Below, one piece after another: positions 43,151 to 54,735 of a stretch of 64,000 nt of DNA (position 1 is the stretch's first letter; every line of letters begins with the position of its first letter). Both the position numbers and the translations under genes were made by a program. Location: assembly GCA_963971575.1 (NCBI GenBank), contig OZ020616.1:3864924-3928923 (forward strand). The letters run 5' to 3'. This DNA is from Liopterus haemorrhoidalis. Taxonomy: Eukaryota > Arthropoda > Insecta > Coleoptera > Dytiscidae. A model generated the notes under the pieces. It saw only the letters and a list, made by a program, of their open reading frames with translations. It was not told the DNA's origin and ran no database searches.

Positions 43151-43557
43151 AGCAGGCAATAATTTATGTGTAAATGAACAAATAATGTACATAAAGTAGC
43201 ATTGAGTAGCATTATATTGCGCAATGCTAGTTGTAACAGGAGACACGTAGTCTATGAAAAGAGGCTATATATAGTGTTGAATACAAATGTATGCATTGTG
43301 ACTGCACAGTCCTCGCAACTCGCCACTCCTAAACACAACTGACGTGTCTCTTCATGAATACCATTTATTGTTATCATATGGACAGCATTACGACAACTTT
43401 GTTGCTTCTTAACTAATGAACACAGTTTAAATAAGCCGCTACATATGTCTGCAATTGGGACGTTCAAATTCCATTCCACTTGGAAAATCTAAAAGAATAT
43501 TCCGAAGAACATTCAAAGAAATGTTTTGACGCGTATGATAAACTTCTTTAAAATAAT
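43151..43557. other. Unassigned stretch
   Basis: No gene is supported. A 75-codon minus frame (43252-43479) has no motif. Confidence 0.3.
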
Positions 43558-44428
43558 AAAAAAATTGATGTGAATTGTGAATATTCACACATTTCAGGAT
43601 TTCGCAGGTATATAATAATTGAAGGCGGTATGCTGAGTGTGTAGGACAAATTTTACTTTGTAGTAATCACGGCAAAATGAACGATATTTTTAAAATAATT
43701 TATCGTCTGTTAATCATATAATAAGACTGGTTATTAAATTTACGCTCTTAAAAATTAAATACAACATTTGTCAAAATATAACTAGAATTTTGACAAAATA
43801 ATTTCAACATAATAAAAATGCAAAAAAAAAAACATAAAAAATAAAATTCACTCCGTACTCGAACTCGAAACCCTTCGTTTTCCAGAGAATTTTAGCTTCC
43901 GACACCAGCGCTCTAACCCGTTACGCCATCGTACGCCTTGCATGTGAGTGTCTTACATTGGTATAACTTTTGTACTTTGTGAACCAAAAACCACAAAAAA
44001 TGCGTTATTTTCCGAAAACATAATCTGATCAAAAATTCCTGTTGTACTATTTCGTTTCACACCAATATACATTACTTAGAATTTTTTTAGATTTTTAGTT
44101 TAAACCATCTGGGCTACAGGGTGTGGGACAAAAAAATTTTTGCACAATATTGGCAAAAATCGCATAAAAATAATTAATTTTGCAAAAATAAAAATTTGAT
44201 CGTTAATCCACGTACTAAGGGCTTTCATTTGATACCCTACTCAGAATTAAAAATAAAAATTTTTGTTTTCGATGAGCACATATTTGTTTATATTTTTAGG
44301 GGGGTATGTTTTTTAGATGTTTTAGTATTTTTCCTATGTGCGGGTCAAAGAGTTGTATAAGCATGCTAAATTTCAACTCTCTAGGTTTAGCCGTTTGGCT
44401 ACAATTTTTACCGAACAGACAGACAGAC

Positions 44429-44469
<41 letters not shown>

Positions 44470-44527
44470 TACAGACGACAAAATGACGGTATAAGGGTTT
44501 TTTGGTCATACCTACAAAACCCTAAAA
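43558..44527 (-). mobile_element. Helentron-like family B, copy 3
   Basis: In minus orientation: 5' AGGGTTTTGTAGGTATGACC, a GTCT microsatellite (44416-44472), the tRNA-like module (43850-43938), 3' ATACCTGCGAAATCCTGAAA, hairpin GTGAATATTCAC and T-run. The most complete member of the family here and close to copy 1. Confidence 0.7.
43850..43938 (-). other. tRNA-like module in Helentron-like copy 3
   Basis: On the minus strand A box TGGCGTAACGG (43928-43918) fits the consensus exactly and B-box-like AGTTCGAGTAC (43865-43855) follows. It is nearly identical to the module at 11331-11415. Confidence 0.55.
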
Positions 44528-44532
44528 ATAGC

Positions 44533-44595
44533 TAATGACAACTTACAAAAATGAAAATTTCGGGTAGTTCCGCCTAATCGTTTGGAATAGTATAT
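44533..44595. repeat. Solitary end of MITE family D
   Basis: GTAGTTCCGCCTAATCGTTT then GGAATAGTATA matches the right end of the copies at 9857 and 20866. No left end is present. Confidence 0.5.
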
Positions 44596-45586
44596 AATTT
44601 TGTTCCATCAAAAACAATAGAAGGAACATTAATTATTTAACATGAAGGAAGAAAAAGGAAAGATTGATAAACTAAATCCCGATATTTCAATCTCATTTCA
44701 TCTCATAACAAATTCATTTGAAGAAAACAAAAGATATTCATTTTTATTTTTATTATAGCATGGTACATATTGCTCTCTCCAAATTGATGTGATTTTGTTC
44801 ATTTTATTCGCCTAATAAAATATAAGATAGAACCTGAATAAAATTTAATAGAAAATGTCTTCACCATGAATCAATACACAGTATTTGCTTAGCTATTTTT
44901 AATGCAATATTGTATCAGATTTGTTGATTCCTAGTAATCTGATATTTCCTGCGATACAATCAATCACTTTACTTTGCCGGCAATCACCCTCGTATTATTT
45001 TCAGTTCAGAAAGATATTACTTTTGTAAATATAGTAAGCGGCATTTATTGTGAACACAATTGTAAATTTAACGCTACGTATAACCCCCAGAGATTACAAG
45101 TTTCTTATACAATACTATAAATAAATAATAGGTTCCCATCGCCTAGATCGGCGCATAAGGGGCAGAGAAGGTAAGTTCTCCGTTTTTAGACCGCCGATCA
45201 TAGATATGAAAACCACGTGGTCAGTGTGACGTTTCGACCGGTCCTATTATCCATGTATACTAGAGATGGGAATTTCGGCTCAGTTTGCGGAATCGGATCA
45301 GTGGAGGTCGTTCAGTTTAGTAAGCCGGCTCATTGATCTGGCTAAGTTAACGTGTCCCAGAGAAACAGGTCGGTCAGTTGTCAGTTCTCCCACCGTTCAA
45401 CACGGTTGTTGGTTTGCAATATGTAGGTAGAACGTCGCTCAGCCTGCTCCTGACAGCGGAAAGCGGAATTGTTTGATCGAGTGGAATAAATGCGATAAAA
45501 AGGTCGGGGTATTTGCCGCTTTATTACCTTTATTCTTGTTAATATTCTTAGTATTAATTCAAGACGTAAATTATGACTTATTGACA

Positions 45587-45626
<40 letters not shown>

Positions 45627-46259
45627 CTTCCTCATTATCTTATTATAAAGGAATAATGAAGTTTAATAAATAAAAATCTATAGAAGTGAATTATCTAACA
45701 TTTTTGCCGGGTTAATAGTAAACAAACAATTCATTTTATGTAGCTACTGTATTTTAAACCAGATGTGTTAAGTTTATGGCGATGTTTATTGCGCTTATAA
45801 ATCGGACATCTGGGATTTGGGCAATATTTTTAATATCAGATGTTTAAGTTCGGATGTTAAAGTGAATGTGTCTTTAAACGCTATTGTGAAAACGTATGAC
45901 CTCGTCTAAATACAAGCGTCTAAAAACAAAATCTTTAATCTTTAAGTATATTAGTGATCTAAGTTTTTTGGTTGCGCCATATACGGAAGATTTAAAAATT
46001 CTATTCAGGGAATTTACGTGACCTAGGACCCAAAGAGTAGATAAAATAGTATCCTGTATATACACGATATAAAATCTTTATCAGGGCTGTCTCTTTAGAT
46101 ATCTTCTCAACTGAAAATATGTCGTTCACTTTGTACAATTTAATTTTAAAGAATTTAAAGTTTTGAGAAAATAGTGTTGTTCCTTGCAACTTTTACAGAT
46201 AGTTTTTCAACACACCGTTATTCGTGGTAGAGTATATGAAACGTTTAAGAATACGGTAA
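44596..46259. other. Gene-free stretch with small repeat pieces
   Basis: It holds a solitary end of family Z (about 45068-45112, CGTATAACCCCCAGAG), a CT/GA run at 45591-45620, and a decayed piece of family A (about 45845-45920, CGGATGTTAAAGTGAATGTG). No gene is seen. The GC-richer part at 45240-45480 is unexplained. Confidence 0.45.
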
Positions 46260-46267
46260 CGTTAGAG

Positions 46268-46745
46268 CAGCGTTTCCCAAAGTGTGGGTCGCGACCCGCC
46301 ACCGGGTCGCAGAAAAATTTTGCCGGGTCGCGAAAAAATTATAAAAACAAAAAAGATTTTTTTTGTACATATTATTTTTTTTACGTCAGTTAATCACTAG
46401 AATAGTGTGTATTTGTGCTCTTTATTACTATACTTAAGTCCATTTACCGTAACTATGAAATGACGTCACAGTTGAAAAACTCACCTTGTTGGTCCCTCAC
46501 ATATCATAACGTTGGTACTTAAATTAATCAAGTGTGACGTCATCTCATAGTTATCGTAAACCGACTTTATATTCTTTATTACTATACTATACTCTTTATT
46601 ACTATTTATTACTCTTTATTGCTATAAAGCTACTGCTTTAAAATAAAATTTGTTTTGTCAATAAATGTTTTTTTTCATAAGGTGGGTCGCGAAAAATTTT
46701 AAAACCTCGTACCGGGTCGCGGTCAAAAAAGTTTGGGAACCACTG
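46268..46745. mobile_element. hAT-type MITE, 478 bp
   Basis: Ends CAGCGTTTCCCAAAGTGTGG and CAAAAAAGTTTGGGAACCACTG are inverted. The octamer CGTTAGAG is duplicated exactly at 46260-46267 and 46746-46753. Subterminal GGGTCGCG words occur on both sides. Confidence 0.9.
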
Positions 46746-46753
46746 CGTTAGAG

Positions 46754-47143
46754 TAAATGAATAGTGCTGAATATTACTGATTTAATTAATTTATTGATGA
46801 TTGGTAATTGATAATGAATAATAATTGGTAATAATTGATAGCTGTTGTACACGGTTCAGTTTTTGTCAATAAACTGAAAAATTGATGTGTGTAAAGTGTT
46901 AAAATTTCATTACTTTTTTCCACCAGTTGATTGGTGAAAAAAGTGCCCAATTTATTAATGAAATAGTTACATTTACCGCCAGTATACACGAAGTAAAAAA
47001 CAAAATGTGATTTCGGATACCGTTTTTTAAAAAAATCTGGTAATATCTATAATATATCGTTATTTTGTTTTCGTTTTAAGGGTTAGGAGTAAAAAATGAA
47101 TTATTTTTTTAAAATTTTGAGTGCCATACCATTTTGTTTTTAA
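46754..47143. other. Stretch with a relative of the 54639 MITE end
   Basis: TGTACACGGTTCAGTTTTTG then AATAAACTGAAAAATTGATG (about 46845) resembles the end of the element at 54639. No gene. Confidence 0.35.
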
Positions 47144-47626
47144 ACCAGTGGCGAAGGAAGACCTACGCTAGACTTGCCCTCCCATAAAAAAAATAATAAT
47201 AAAAAAAATACATAATTTTTTTTTTTTTTTAATTTAAAAAAAGATTTAGGTAAATCTTCAAAAATACATCTAATCATGTCCTATACAATTTTTTGTCCAA
47301 GGCTTGGTTTACTAGTTACGATTTTTTTTAAATTTTAATGTTTAATAACTTCCGTTTCCGGTTTCGGATTTTAATAAAAAACAATAGGGTTCTTCCCAAT
47401 TATTAGGAGAATTTTTTAGTACCAAAACGAACTCTTTAAGTTAAACCGTTTTTGAGTTATCGTGTGTACACACAGACACACACACACACACATATGGACG
47501 GCACTTCGAAAATAGGTTTTTTGGATTCCCTGGACCATGAAACGTGGTCATCAGTCAAAATCTCGACATCGAAAATTTTCGCGATTACAATACTTGCCCC
47601 TTTTATATTAAGGTCGGGCAAGTAAA
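47144..47626 (-). mobile_element. Repeat family J
   Basis: Same ends as 17151-17840 (ACCAGTGGCGAAGG; AGGTCGGGCAAGTA), with a CA microsatellite at 47468-47492 and the block GGACCATGAAACGTGGTCAT. It lacks the family K middle that the other copy has. The layout (microsatellite close to one end, AT-rich body) is like the Helentron-type families but the terminal hairpin is unclear. Confidence 0.5.
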
Positions 47627-47789
47627 AATCAATTTTGTTTTATTGGATTTTTGCCAAAAATGTGTCAAAAAACTTTTATCCTCGACCCTATCTCCCAAAG
47701 GTATTGATCTAAAAATCTAAAAAAAAAAAAATCTCTGTAATGAACATTAATTGGAACCGAAGTAGTTCAACAGGAATTTTTCGAAAAAT

Positions 47790-48360
47790 GTCGTTGATAA
47801 AAAAATATATTTTTTTAAAATTTATTGTGTGGTATCAAAAGAAAACTCTTAAGCAGAGCCGAAGTAAGGGGGGGGCGACGGCCCTGGGCGCATGAAGGAA
47901 AAGGGCGCTGATGGGCTTGACTAAGGGGCGCCATTGCGAAGGCGAGGACCCTTTTTTTTGCTCGTCACTTGGATTTTGAGAGGTGAGGACCTTTTTTTTT
48001 GCTCATCACTTAAATTTTGAGAGGTGAGAACCTTGTTTTTATTTGCCAAGGGCGCCAAAACACGGATCTGCCCCTAGCGCAAGTTTTCCTTACTGCGGCT
48101 CTGCTCTTAAGAAGTAAATTACGGAACGATAGATATTTTTTTGTAATTCGTTTCTTTTAACACGAATTGTACTAAGCCAAAAATGTGATTAAGCCAAAAA
48201 TGTACAAAAGTTCTTATCCCGCACCTTTTTACCAAAAAGGTTAAACCAAAAATCTGAAGAAATTATAGGTAATGTATATTGATCTGAGCCGGAAACGTAC
48301 GAGAGGAATTTTTGATCAGATTGTGTTTTTGAAAAATATGGCAGTTTTTGTTTTTTAAAA
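47790..48360. repeat. Dispersed repeat, filled-site copy
   Basis: It aligns with 28691-28980 on both sides of a hAT MITE (47854-48103): TTATTGTGTGGTATCAAAAG before, TACGGAACGATAGATA-type sequence after. Confidence 0.6.
47854..48103. mobile_element. hAT-type MITE, 250 bp
   Basis: Ends CAGAGCCGAAGTAAGG and CCTTACTGCGGCTCTG are inverted. CTCTTAAG is duplicated exactly at 47846-47853 and 48104-48111, and occurs once in the uninterrupted copy near 28739. The interior has two units of the GGTGAGGACCTTTTTTTT motif. Confidence 0.9.
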
Positions 48361-48917
48361 AATTGTTTTTTTTTAATTCATGGTTAAATTATGGCTAATA
48401 AATGTTATGGATTTTTTGTATTTATAACTAAGATAGTGCGTGTACTTTTTGGAATTAAAAATATAATATATTTTTTTAATAGTTGCTAACTGAGTTACTC
48501 ACACCACACCACACTACACTCTACACTGTAAAATATTTCTTATTAATCTAATGAAGACTTGAATACGAAGCAAATGCAGAAAAAACACTGGGATATTTGG
48601 CAAATTATTTAAATTTTATTTAAAAAAATTAATTGCAAGCTCTTAGTTCTCAAATATCGAATAAAAGTGATCATTAAAACTGTTGATTTTGATGTGATAA
48701 ATATACCTAGACATCCAGTATTATGTTGGCTTCTTACACTTATTAAATACCTACAAAACCCTGAAATGTGTGAAAATTCACACTTCACTTCAATTTTTTT
48801 ATTTTTTCGATATCATATTTAATTCTACACGTTTCACATGATTATAAGAAAATAACCGCAAAAAAATCAATTTTTGTCTGTCCGAGATTTACGCAAAAAC
48901 GGCTGCAAATATTTTGA
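48361..48917. other. Stretch with a solitary Helentron-like 3' end
   Basis: AATACCTACAAAACCCTGAA then the hairpin GTGTGAAAATTCACAC and a T-run (48747-48800) match the 3' end of family B. The body is missing. No gene. Confidence 0.5.
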
Positions 48918-49177
48918 TATTGAGAAGTGACTTTACCGTTGGCGGCGCTGTAATTCATGGCAAAATGGCTGAATTGTCTAGTATTCAGCTGTCAATATGC
49001 TAACAGGGAACAGGTTAATTTAAGCACAGTACATTTTTATTTTATGAAAATGTATCTATCGACGTTCTAACAAAAAATCAACACCAGGACATATGTAATA
49101 ATTTCAAACAGTACTACAGTCGCGTAGTACAATATTTGACCACCAGACTGCGTATCCGAGCGTGTCAGTCCTCAATA
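48918..49177. mobile_element. 260-bp MITE family G, empty-site copy
   Basis: Ends TATTGAGAAGTGAC and GTCAGTCCTCAATA are inverted. Nearly identical to 51897-52315 once the SINE there is removed. No coding. Confidence 0.75.
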
Positions 49178-49831
49178 GTAAAACCGGGATTCGAACATAT
49201 GCTATAAAGTATCTCAAAATGTTTATTCTAGGGGGTGTTTCGGGGTTAAATTTTTTATTTAAACTTAAAATATCTCCCTTATTATTGACTTAACAGAGAA
49301 AAAATAAACAAAAATTGTTTATAGTAAGAAAACAAATATTGTTTGTTCAATGCACTTTTTCAAACGGCAATTGAAAACTTACATTATAATACTGATTTAT
49401 TTTCCTAGCTTCTGTTCATGAGAACTTATGACCTCCTACAAGTTTATAGTTTTTTAAGTTCACAATATCCCCTGGGGTGTACATCCGACAGTTTAAGAAT
49501 CGCTGGTTTAAAATACAGACCAGATATAAATTTAGCTTTCAAACATAACATATAATCTAAACATCAAGTTATATTGAAAACTAAAACGTAGTGTACAACG
49601 TTATTTATAAAATTATGCAAATGTTTGTAACGGTGTATCCGTTTTAGGCGTACCGCCCTATATACGAGTACATACACGTGACTTATCACTGATTCTGTTC
49701 CGTTTCAAAGCCTGATAAACAAAACTATGTAACTTGAGACCCGATATACATACATATGTACATATAATAGAAATTGATATACCAATGCATATGTTATGCA
49801 GCAAATAGGAAACCATCCTGTGACAAGGGAT
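49178..49831. other. Unassigned stretch
   Basis: GGGATTCGAACATATGCTAT and GTGTTTCGGGGTTAAA (49187-49245) are shared with the interior of the hAT MITE at 41726. GTTTAAGAATCGCTGG at about 49490 is an unpaired hAT-type right end. No gene. Confidence 0.35.
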
Positions 49832-49833
49832 TA

Positions 49834-51088
49834 CCAGGTATACAAGTATGAAATGCGGATTTTTTTCAAACTTGCCGCGCAAACAGTGTGTATAGTTCAA
49901 AGTTTCAACACATATGGCGTTTTGTTAACTTATCATTAAGTGTCAAATGCGTATAGGTTATAATTTGAAAAGTGATCATATAGTTTTGTTTTACTGTGTT
50001 AAAAATGTCAAATTTTGTGCCAAATAAAGAGCATTCGCGGACAGTACTACTGTTTTGTTTTCATTTGAAAAAAACTGCTGCTGAATCATACCGACTGCTT
50101 CGAGAAGCTTATGGTGAATATGCTCCATCGCAAGATACGTGTGAACGATGGTTTCGGCGTTTCAAAAGTGTTGACTTTGATCCTACAGACAAAGAACATG
50201 GAAAACCTCCAAAAAAATATGAAGATACAAAATTGGAAACATTGCTACAGGAAGACGATAGTCAATCACAAAAACAACTAGCAGAGCAGTTGGGCGTTAG
50301 TCAACAAGATGTTTCCAATCGCCTACGAGAGACGGGTAAGATCCAGAAAGTCGGCAGATGGGTTCCACATGCATTGAATGAGAGAAAATTTGCCTGCACG
50401 ATACAAAAGAAAGTCTTTTTTGCATCGTATCATTACTGGCGATGAAAAATGGATTTATTTTGAAAATCCCAAAAGCAAAAAATCATGGGTGAACCCAGGC
50501 TCACCATCCACATCAACTGCAAGACCGATCGCTTTGGCAAAAAGACAATGCTCTGTACTTGGTGGGACCAAAAAGGTGTGGTCTATTATGAATTGTTAAA
50601 ACCTGGTGAAACAGTTAATACCCAACGCTACCAACAACAACTGATCGAATTAAACCATTCGCTGCTCATAAAACGACCAGAATACGAAAGAAGACAGCAC
50701 AAGGTAATCTTTCTTCACGATAACGCTTCATCACATAAGGCAAAAGCAGTTTGCAACACAATGGAGGCACTCAAGTGGGAAGTGCTACCCCATGCCGCTT
50801 ACTCAGCAGACTTGGCTCCTTCAGATTACCACTTGTTCGCATCGATGGGTCACATACTTGCCGAGCAGCACTTTTGTTCATATGAAAATGTGAAAGAATG
50901 GCTAGATGAATTGTTTGCGGGGAAAGGGGAAGAGTTCTACTGGCGAGGTATTCACAAATTGCCTGAAAGATGGGAAAAATGTATAACTTCTAATGGAGCA
51001 TACTTTGAATAGATAAACTTTTACTGTTCTTTTGAGTTGAAGGTGTTTTATTTAAAAAAAAATCCGCATTTCATACTTGTAGACCTGC
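49834..51088 (+). mobile_element. Full-length mariner (DD34D) with broken transposase
   Basis: 1255 bp with TA on both sides (49832-49833, 51089-51090). Inverted ends share TACAAGTATGAAATGCGGAT. The transposase frame is full length in outline but frameshifted. A second copy begins at 63515. Confidence 0.9.
50005..51012 (+). pseudogene. Mariner transposase, two frameshifts
   Basis: ATG at 50005 opens MSNFVPNKEHSRTVLLFCFH, a helix-turn-helix domain ending near VGRWVPHALNER (50387). About ten expected codons are then missing and the frame shifts to RYKRKSFLHRIITGDEKW, with the first catalytic aspartate in GDE. A second shift near 50525 leads to DRFGKKTMLCTWWDQKGV, and FLHDNASSH (second aspartate) with SADLAPSDYHLF (third). 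There are 34 residues between the last two aspartates, so DD34D. It ends SNGAYFE, typical of the family. All three aspartates survive, but the protein cannot be made from one frame. The upstream GTG-initiated extension is not native. Confidence 0.85.
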
Positions 51089-51090
51089 TA

Positions 51091-51896
51091 TATAAAAGCC
51101 CTAATTTCTGTGTGTCATCGTAACGCTAAGTTCCTGGGTGCTAGCGGGTCTTGCGGCAAGCGGGCGGCCACAAATTGAGTGGGGAAACGACGTACCTCGA
51201 CAAACAAGCCGAGAGTTCCAGTTGCTAATAAACTGTCCAATAAATTTATTAGCAGCATAATTTTTTCCGAGAGTTCCACCTCGAAATAGTTATTAGGTTG
51301 CTAATAAATAGGCTTATTTGTCTAATAACTTATAGGCAACATCCCTTCTTTCTATACAAATGTATCTATCGGATAGTTATCCGACGGATAATGAGACTGA
51401 CGTATTGGATTCACTGACTGGTATTGACATTTATTCAGCAGATGAAGTTATAAATAACCTTATCTGTCAGATAGTTACCTGGAACTTTATCTGAAGGTGG
51501 AAAGACCGGGCCTTAATGACATAAAGGCCCACCTTTAATGTCATTTTTAGCAAGCAGCATGCATCAATTATTTTGGCAGCATGTCAATTGTATGAGATCT
51601 GATCTTTAATTACACAGAACTCACCCACTATAAATTTTACCTGGCAATACTGAGACTTACCACGTCAGAACCCATCATTTCTATTTTAATTACACAGCAC
51701 ATAAAAACTAGAATGTCATAAATTCACAGCGAACACAAAACTGTTTTGTTACCAGGTTGTCACGGAAACTGGATATCAAATATTAAAGGACTTTTCAAAT
51801 CAACTTCATTTCATAAATATCTTGAATCTTCATTTCCTACATGTCCAGTTTCATCTACAAGATTCAGCCGAGACGGAGAGAAATGAAAGAGTAGGG
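51091..51896. other. Unassigned stretch with TATCCGA and TTATTAG words
   Basis: Repeated TTGCTAATAAA/CTAATAAC (51230-51330) and GGATAGTTATCCGACGGATA (51370-51390) suggest decayed MITE ends. No gene. Confidence 0.3.
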
Positions 51897-52315
51897 TATT
51901 GAGAAGTGACATTACCGTTGGCGGCGCTGTAATTCATGGCAAAATGGCTGAATTGTCTAATATTCAGCTGTCAATATGCTAACAGGGAACAGGTTAATTT
52001 AAGCACAGTACATTTTTATTTTATTTATTTATTTATTTTTTTTTTTATTGATTGGGATACTTTATTAATTTTATGACAAATACAAACATCCCTGCCATCA
52101 TCGGGATTAGAACCCGAGTCCCCACGGTTAGCAGTCAAATGAGCTGACCACTACGCCATAGCGACCGGCCATTTTTATTTTATGAAAATGTATCTATCGA
52201 CGTTCTAACAAGAAATCAACACCAGAACATATGTAATAATTTCAAACAGTACTACAGTCGCGTAGTACAATATTTGACCACCAGACTGCGTATCCGAGCG
52301 TGTCAGTTCTCAATA
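51897..52315. mobile_element. MITE family G, copy carrying a SINE
   Basis: Same 260 bp as 48918-49177 plus 159 bp (SINE of 145 bp and a 14-bp duplicated target). Confidence 0.8.
52025..52169 (-). mobile_element. tRNA-derived SINE, full length
   Basis: The minus strand starts GCCGGTCGCTATGGCGTAG, with A box TGGCGTAGTGG and B box GGTTCTAATCC, and ends in a tail (TAAATAAATAAATAA with A-run). The target CATTTTTATTTTAT is duplicated (52011-52024, 52170-52183) and occurs once in the empty copy near 49040. The limits are therefore exact. Confidence 0.9.
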
Positions 52316-52413
52316 CCACAACAGCGCGCATACAGGGGGGAGGGTCTCACGAGCTTTTCAAAATACAGGTGAAAAACTTTTTTGGTCATCGACCTTTTTT
52401 GGTCTTCAAAAAA

Positions 52414-52722
52414 AATTGCATTTCCACTTAAACACAAAATTTTTGTGCTTTTCTCTGATTTAATATTGCTTGCCCTTTTGTCAAAAGAAAGTTATAACAA
52501 ATTTAAAGTCTTTTAATTATAGGCATGCTGTATGAAAACGCGGAAAATCATATTTTTTTATTACAAGATCACATGACGGTTTGAGCCCTTTGGGACCCTC
52601 CGAATCGCATGCATATATTTAAAAGACTTTAAATTTGTTATAACTTTCTTTTGACAAAAGGGCAAGCATTATTAAATCAGAGAAAAGCACAAAAATTTTG
52701 TGTTTAAGTGGAAATGCAATTT
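52414..52722. repeat. Inverted repeat of about 105 bp with 100-bp spacer
   Basis: 52414-52521 and 52618-52722 are inverted copies differing at a few positions (shared AATTGCATTTCCACTTAAAC and GTCAAAAGAAAGTTATAACA). Outside, AGGCATGCTGTATGAAA occurs at about 52522 and 52803. No coding; probably the core of a foldback element. Confidence 0.7.
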
Positions 52723-52860
52723 TCCCTATGACCGGAAAGCGTGCAGGGGTTTAGTACCATCCCTTTTTTGTTGTCACAGGGTAAATATTCTCTCCTCCAA
52801 AAGGCATGCTGTATGAAATTGGAGACAAAAAACTGTCATGAGCTCCCGGTCTATTATTCG

Positions 52861-53748
52861 AGGTGTGTAAATTAAGTAACCGGACTGGCACATAGCGTTT
52901 GATTTGGCAACATTTGGGACGTAGGACTTGGAGGGGCGGCAGGTGAACATGTGATACGCCTTCAGTACGAGTTTGAACTCGCTAGATTAATTTTGTTGTC
53001 CATAGCGATTTTTTTTACGTCAAACAGTTTTTTCAAGTGCGTTCTAAAAATGAGTGACATTCATTTCGAAACGGTGTGCTATCAGGTTTTGCTTCAGACT
53101 TGGGCACAGTGCAACGGAAACTTTTGCAAAACTTCAGTAGGTCTACGGAGACAGTGTTTTGTCAAGGACCCGGGTTTTATGGTGGTTTAAGGCATTTATA
53201 GAAGGAAAAAAGTTGATTGAAGATGAATCACGCAGTGGAAGGCCTTCATCTTCAAGAACCGATGAAAATGTCGACAGAATCCGGGATCTTGTGCGTTCAG
53301 ATCGTCAGTTGACAGTCAGAATGATCGGGGAAGAGTTGAATTTGACTCACACTACCGTCCATCAGATTTTGACCAATGAATTCGGAATGAGAAAAATCTC
53401 GCAATTTGAATAAACGAGTTTTTGGCCAGTAAAAAATTCCTGTGGCTCCACAGCCTCCTTATTCACCGGACTTGAGTCCTTGTGACTTTTTCCTCTTCCC
53501 AAGATTGAAAAATCACCTCAAGGAACGTCATTTTGGCACACTCGAAAATATTCAAACGTCCGTAACCGACCAGCTGAAAGCTATTCCAGTATCCGAGTTC
53601 CAGCACTGCTATGAGGATTGGAAGAACTGTCTCCAACGCTGTGTGGCTTCCCAAGGAAGTTATTTTGAGGGAGACAATATTGAATTGTAATCCGAATTAA
53701 AATTAAAAAAAAAATTAAATTCAGTCCGGTAACTTAATTTACACACCT
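52861..53748 (+). mobile_element. Mariner with internal deletion
   Basis: Inverted ends AGGTGTGTAAATTAAGTAAC (52861) and its complement (to 53748). The N-terminal half of the transposase (53159-53413: IEDESRSGRPSSSRTDENVD, LNLTHTTVHQIL) is followed at about 53420 directly by the C-terminal part (53442-53690: PPYSPDLSPCDFFLFPRLKN, SQGSYFEGDNIEL). The segment with the first two catalytic aspartates is deleted, and frameshifts separate the leader from the rest. Dead; same family as 3691-4205. Confidence 0.85.
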
Positions 53749-53757
53749 TCTTGTATT

Positions 53758-54636
53758 TTAGAAGAAATGAACTTTTCTTTTGTATTTGCATTTTGGAAAC
53801 ATTTTGGAAACACTTGCCTTTTGTAAAATAAAGTGCACTTGTACAGAGAAATTTCCCGATTCCTACCCTTTTTAAAACAATTTTGTGTTCTGAGCACCCC
53901 CCCCCCCCTTTGACCTTAAATACACTAGAAATGGTCAATGTCAGACAACGGTCAATGTCAAATCATATCCATTTCTACGTTTATGGTCAAATGCGTCATG
54001 TACAACCATGTATCATTAGGGATATAAATGAACACAATAACACCTATCAATCATTAATGAACGCTCTGTATTTCCATAAGTTTTCCAGGAACATTTATAT
54101 TGAAACGTATCATTTGAATCATCTATATAAATAATAACTATAAATATGTGCGTGTACTTTTATTATTTCCAATAATTTGATTATCTAATATAACATATTT
54201 AAATGAAAAAGTTTTCGTGTGTTGCATGAATAAGATTGGCATTGATATATAAATTATTGATAAAAATCGATTTACAGCACAGTTTGAATACAAGTGATTA
54301 GAAATTCATCAGGTGAAGATAAATATAAACTACTACTTCCAGTTAACTGATTACAGCCAGAATTAGGGTGTACGGACTGGTTTGTTTACTAATTATAAAT
54401 TAATAGGATTCCCTCTAGCGTTCTATTTGACATACATATTTGACAGCGAATGTTCTTCCTGTTTTGAACAAAAATTATTAACTTAAATGAAATCGAAAGG
54501 TAATGTAAGTACATTTTTTCATTTCCTGGCTTATTGTTTTATGTCGTATCATAATAATAGAAAAACGAAAATAATTATGAACATCCTTTTATCGACTTCC
54601 TTTCTACAAGTCAGCTACTAGTAGAATATGAATTAA
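53758..54636. other. Unassigned stretch
   Basis: A C-run at 53898-53908 and frames without motifs. No gene is supported. Confidence 0.3.
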
Positions 54637-54735
54637 GTGGGTTTTACACAGTTCAATTTATTGTTTAATAAACTGAAAAAGTTTACCTTCAATTTACTGA
54701 TGTGTGTTAAGTGCACAAATTTGTGAAAATAAATG

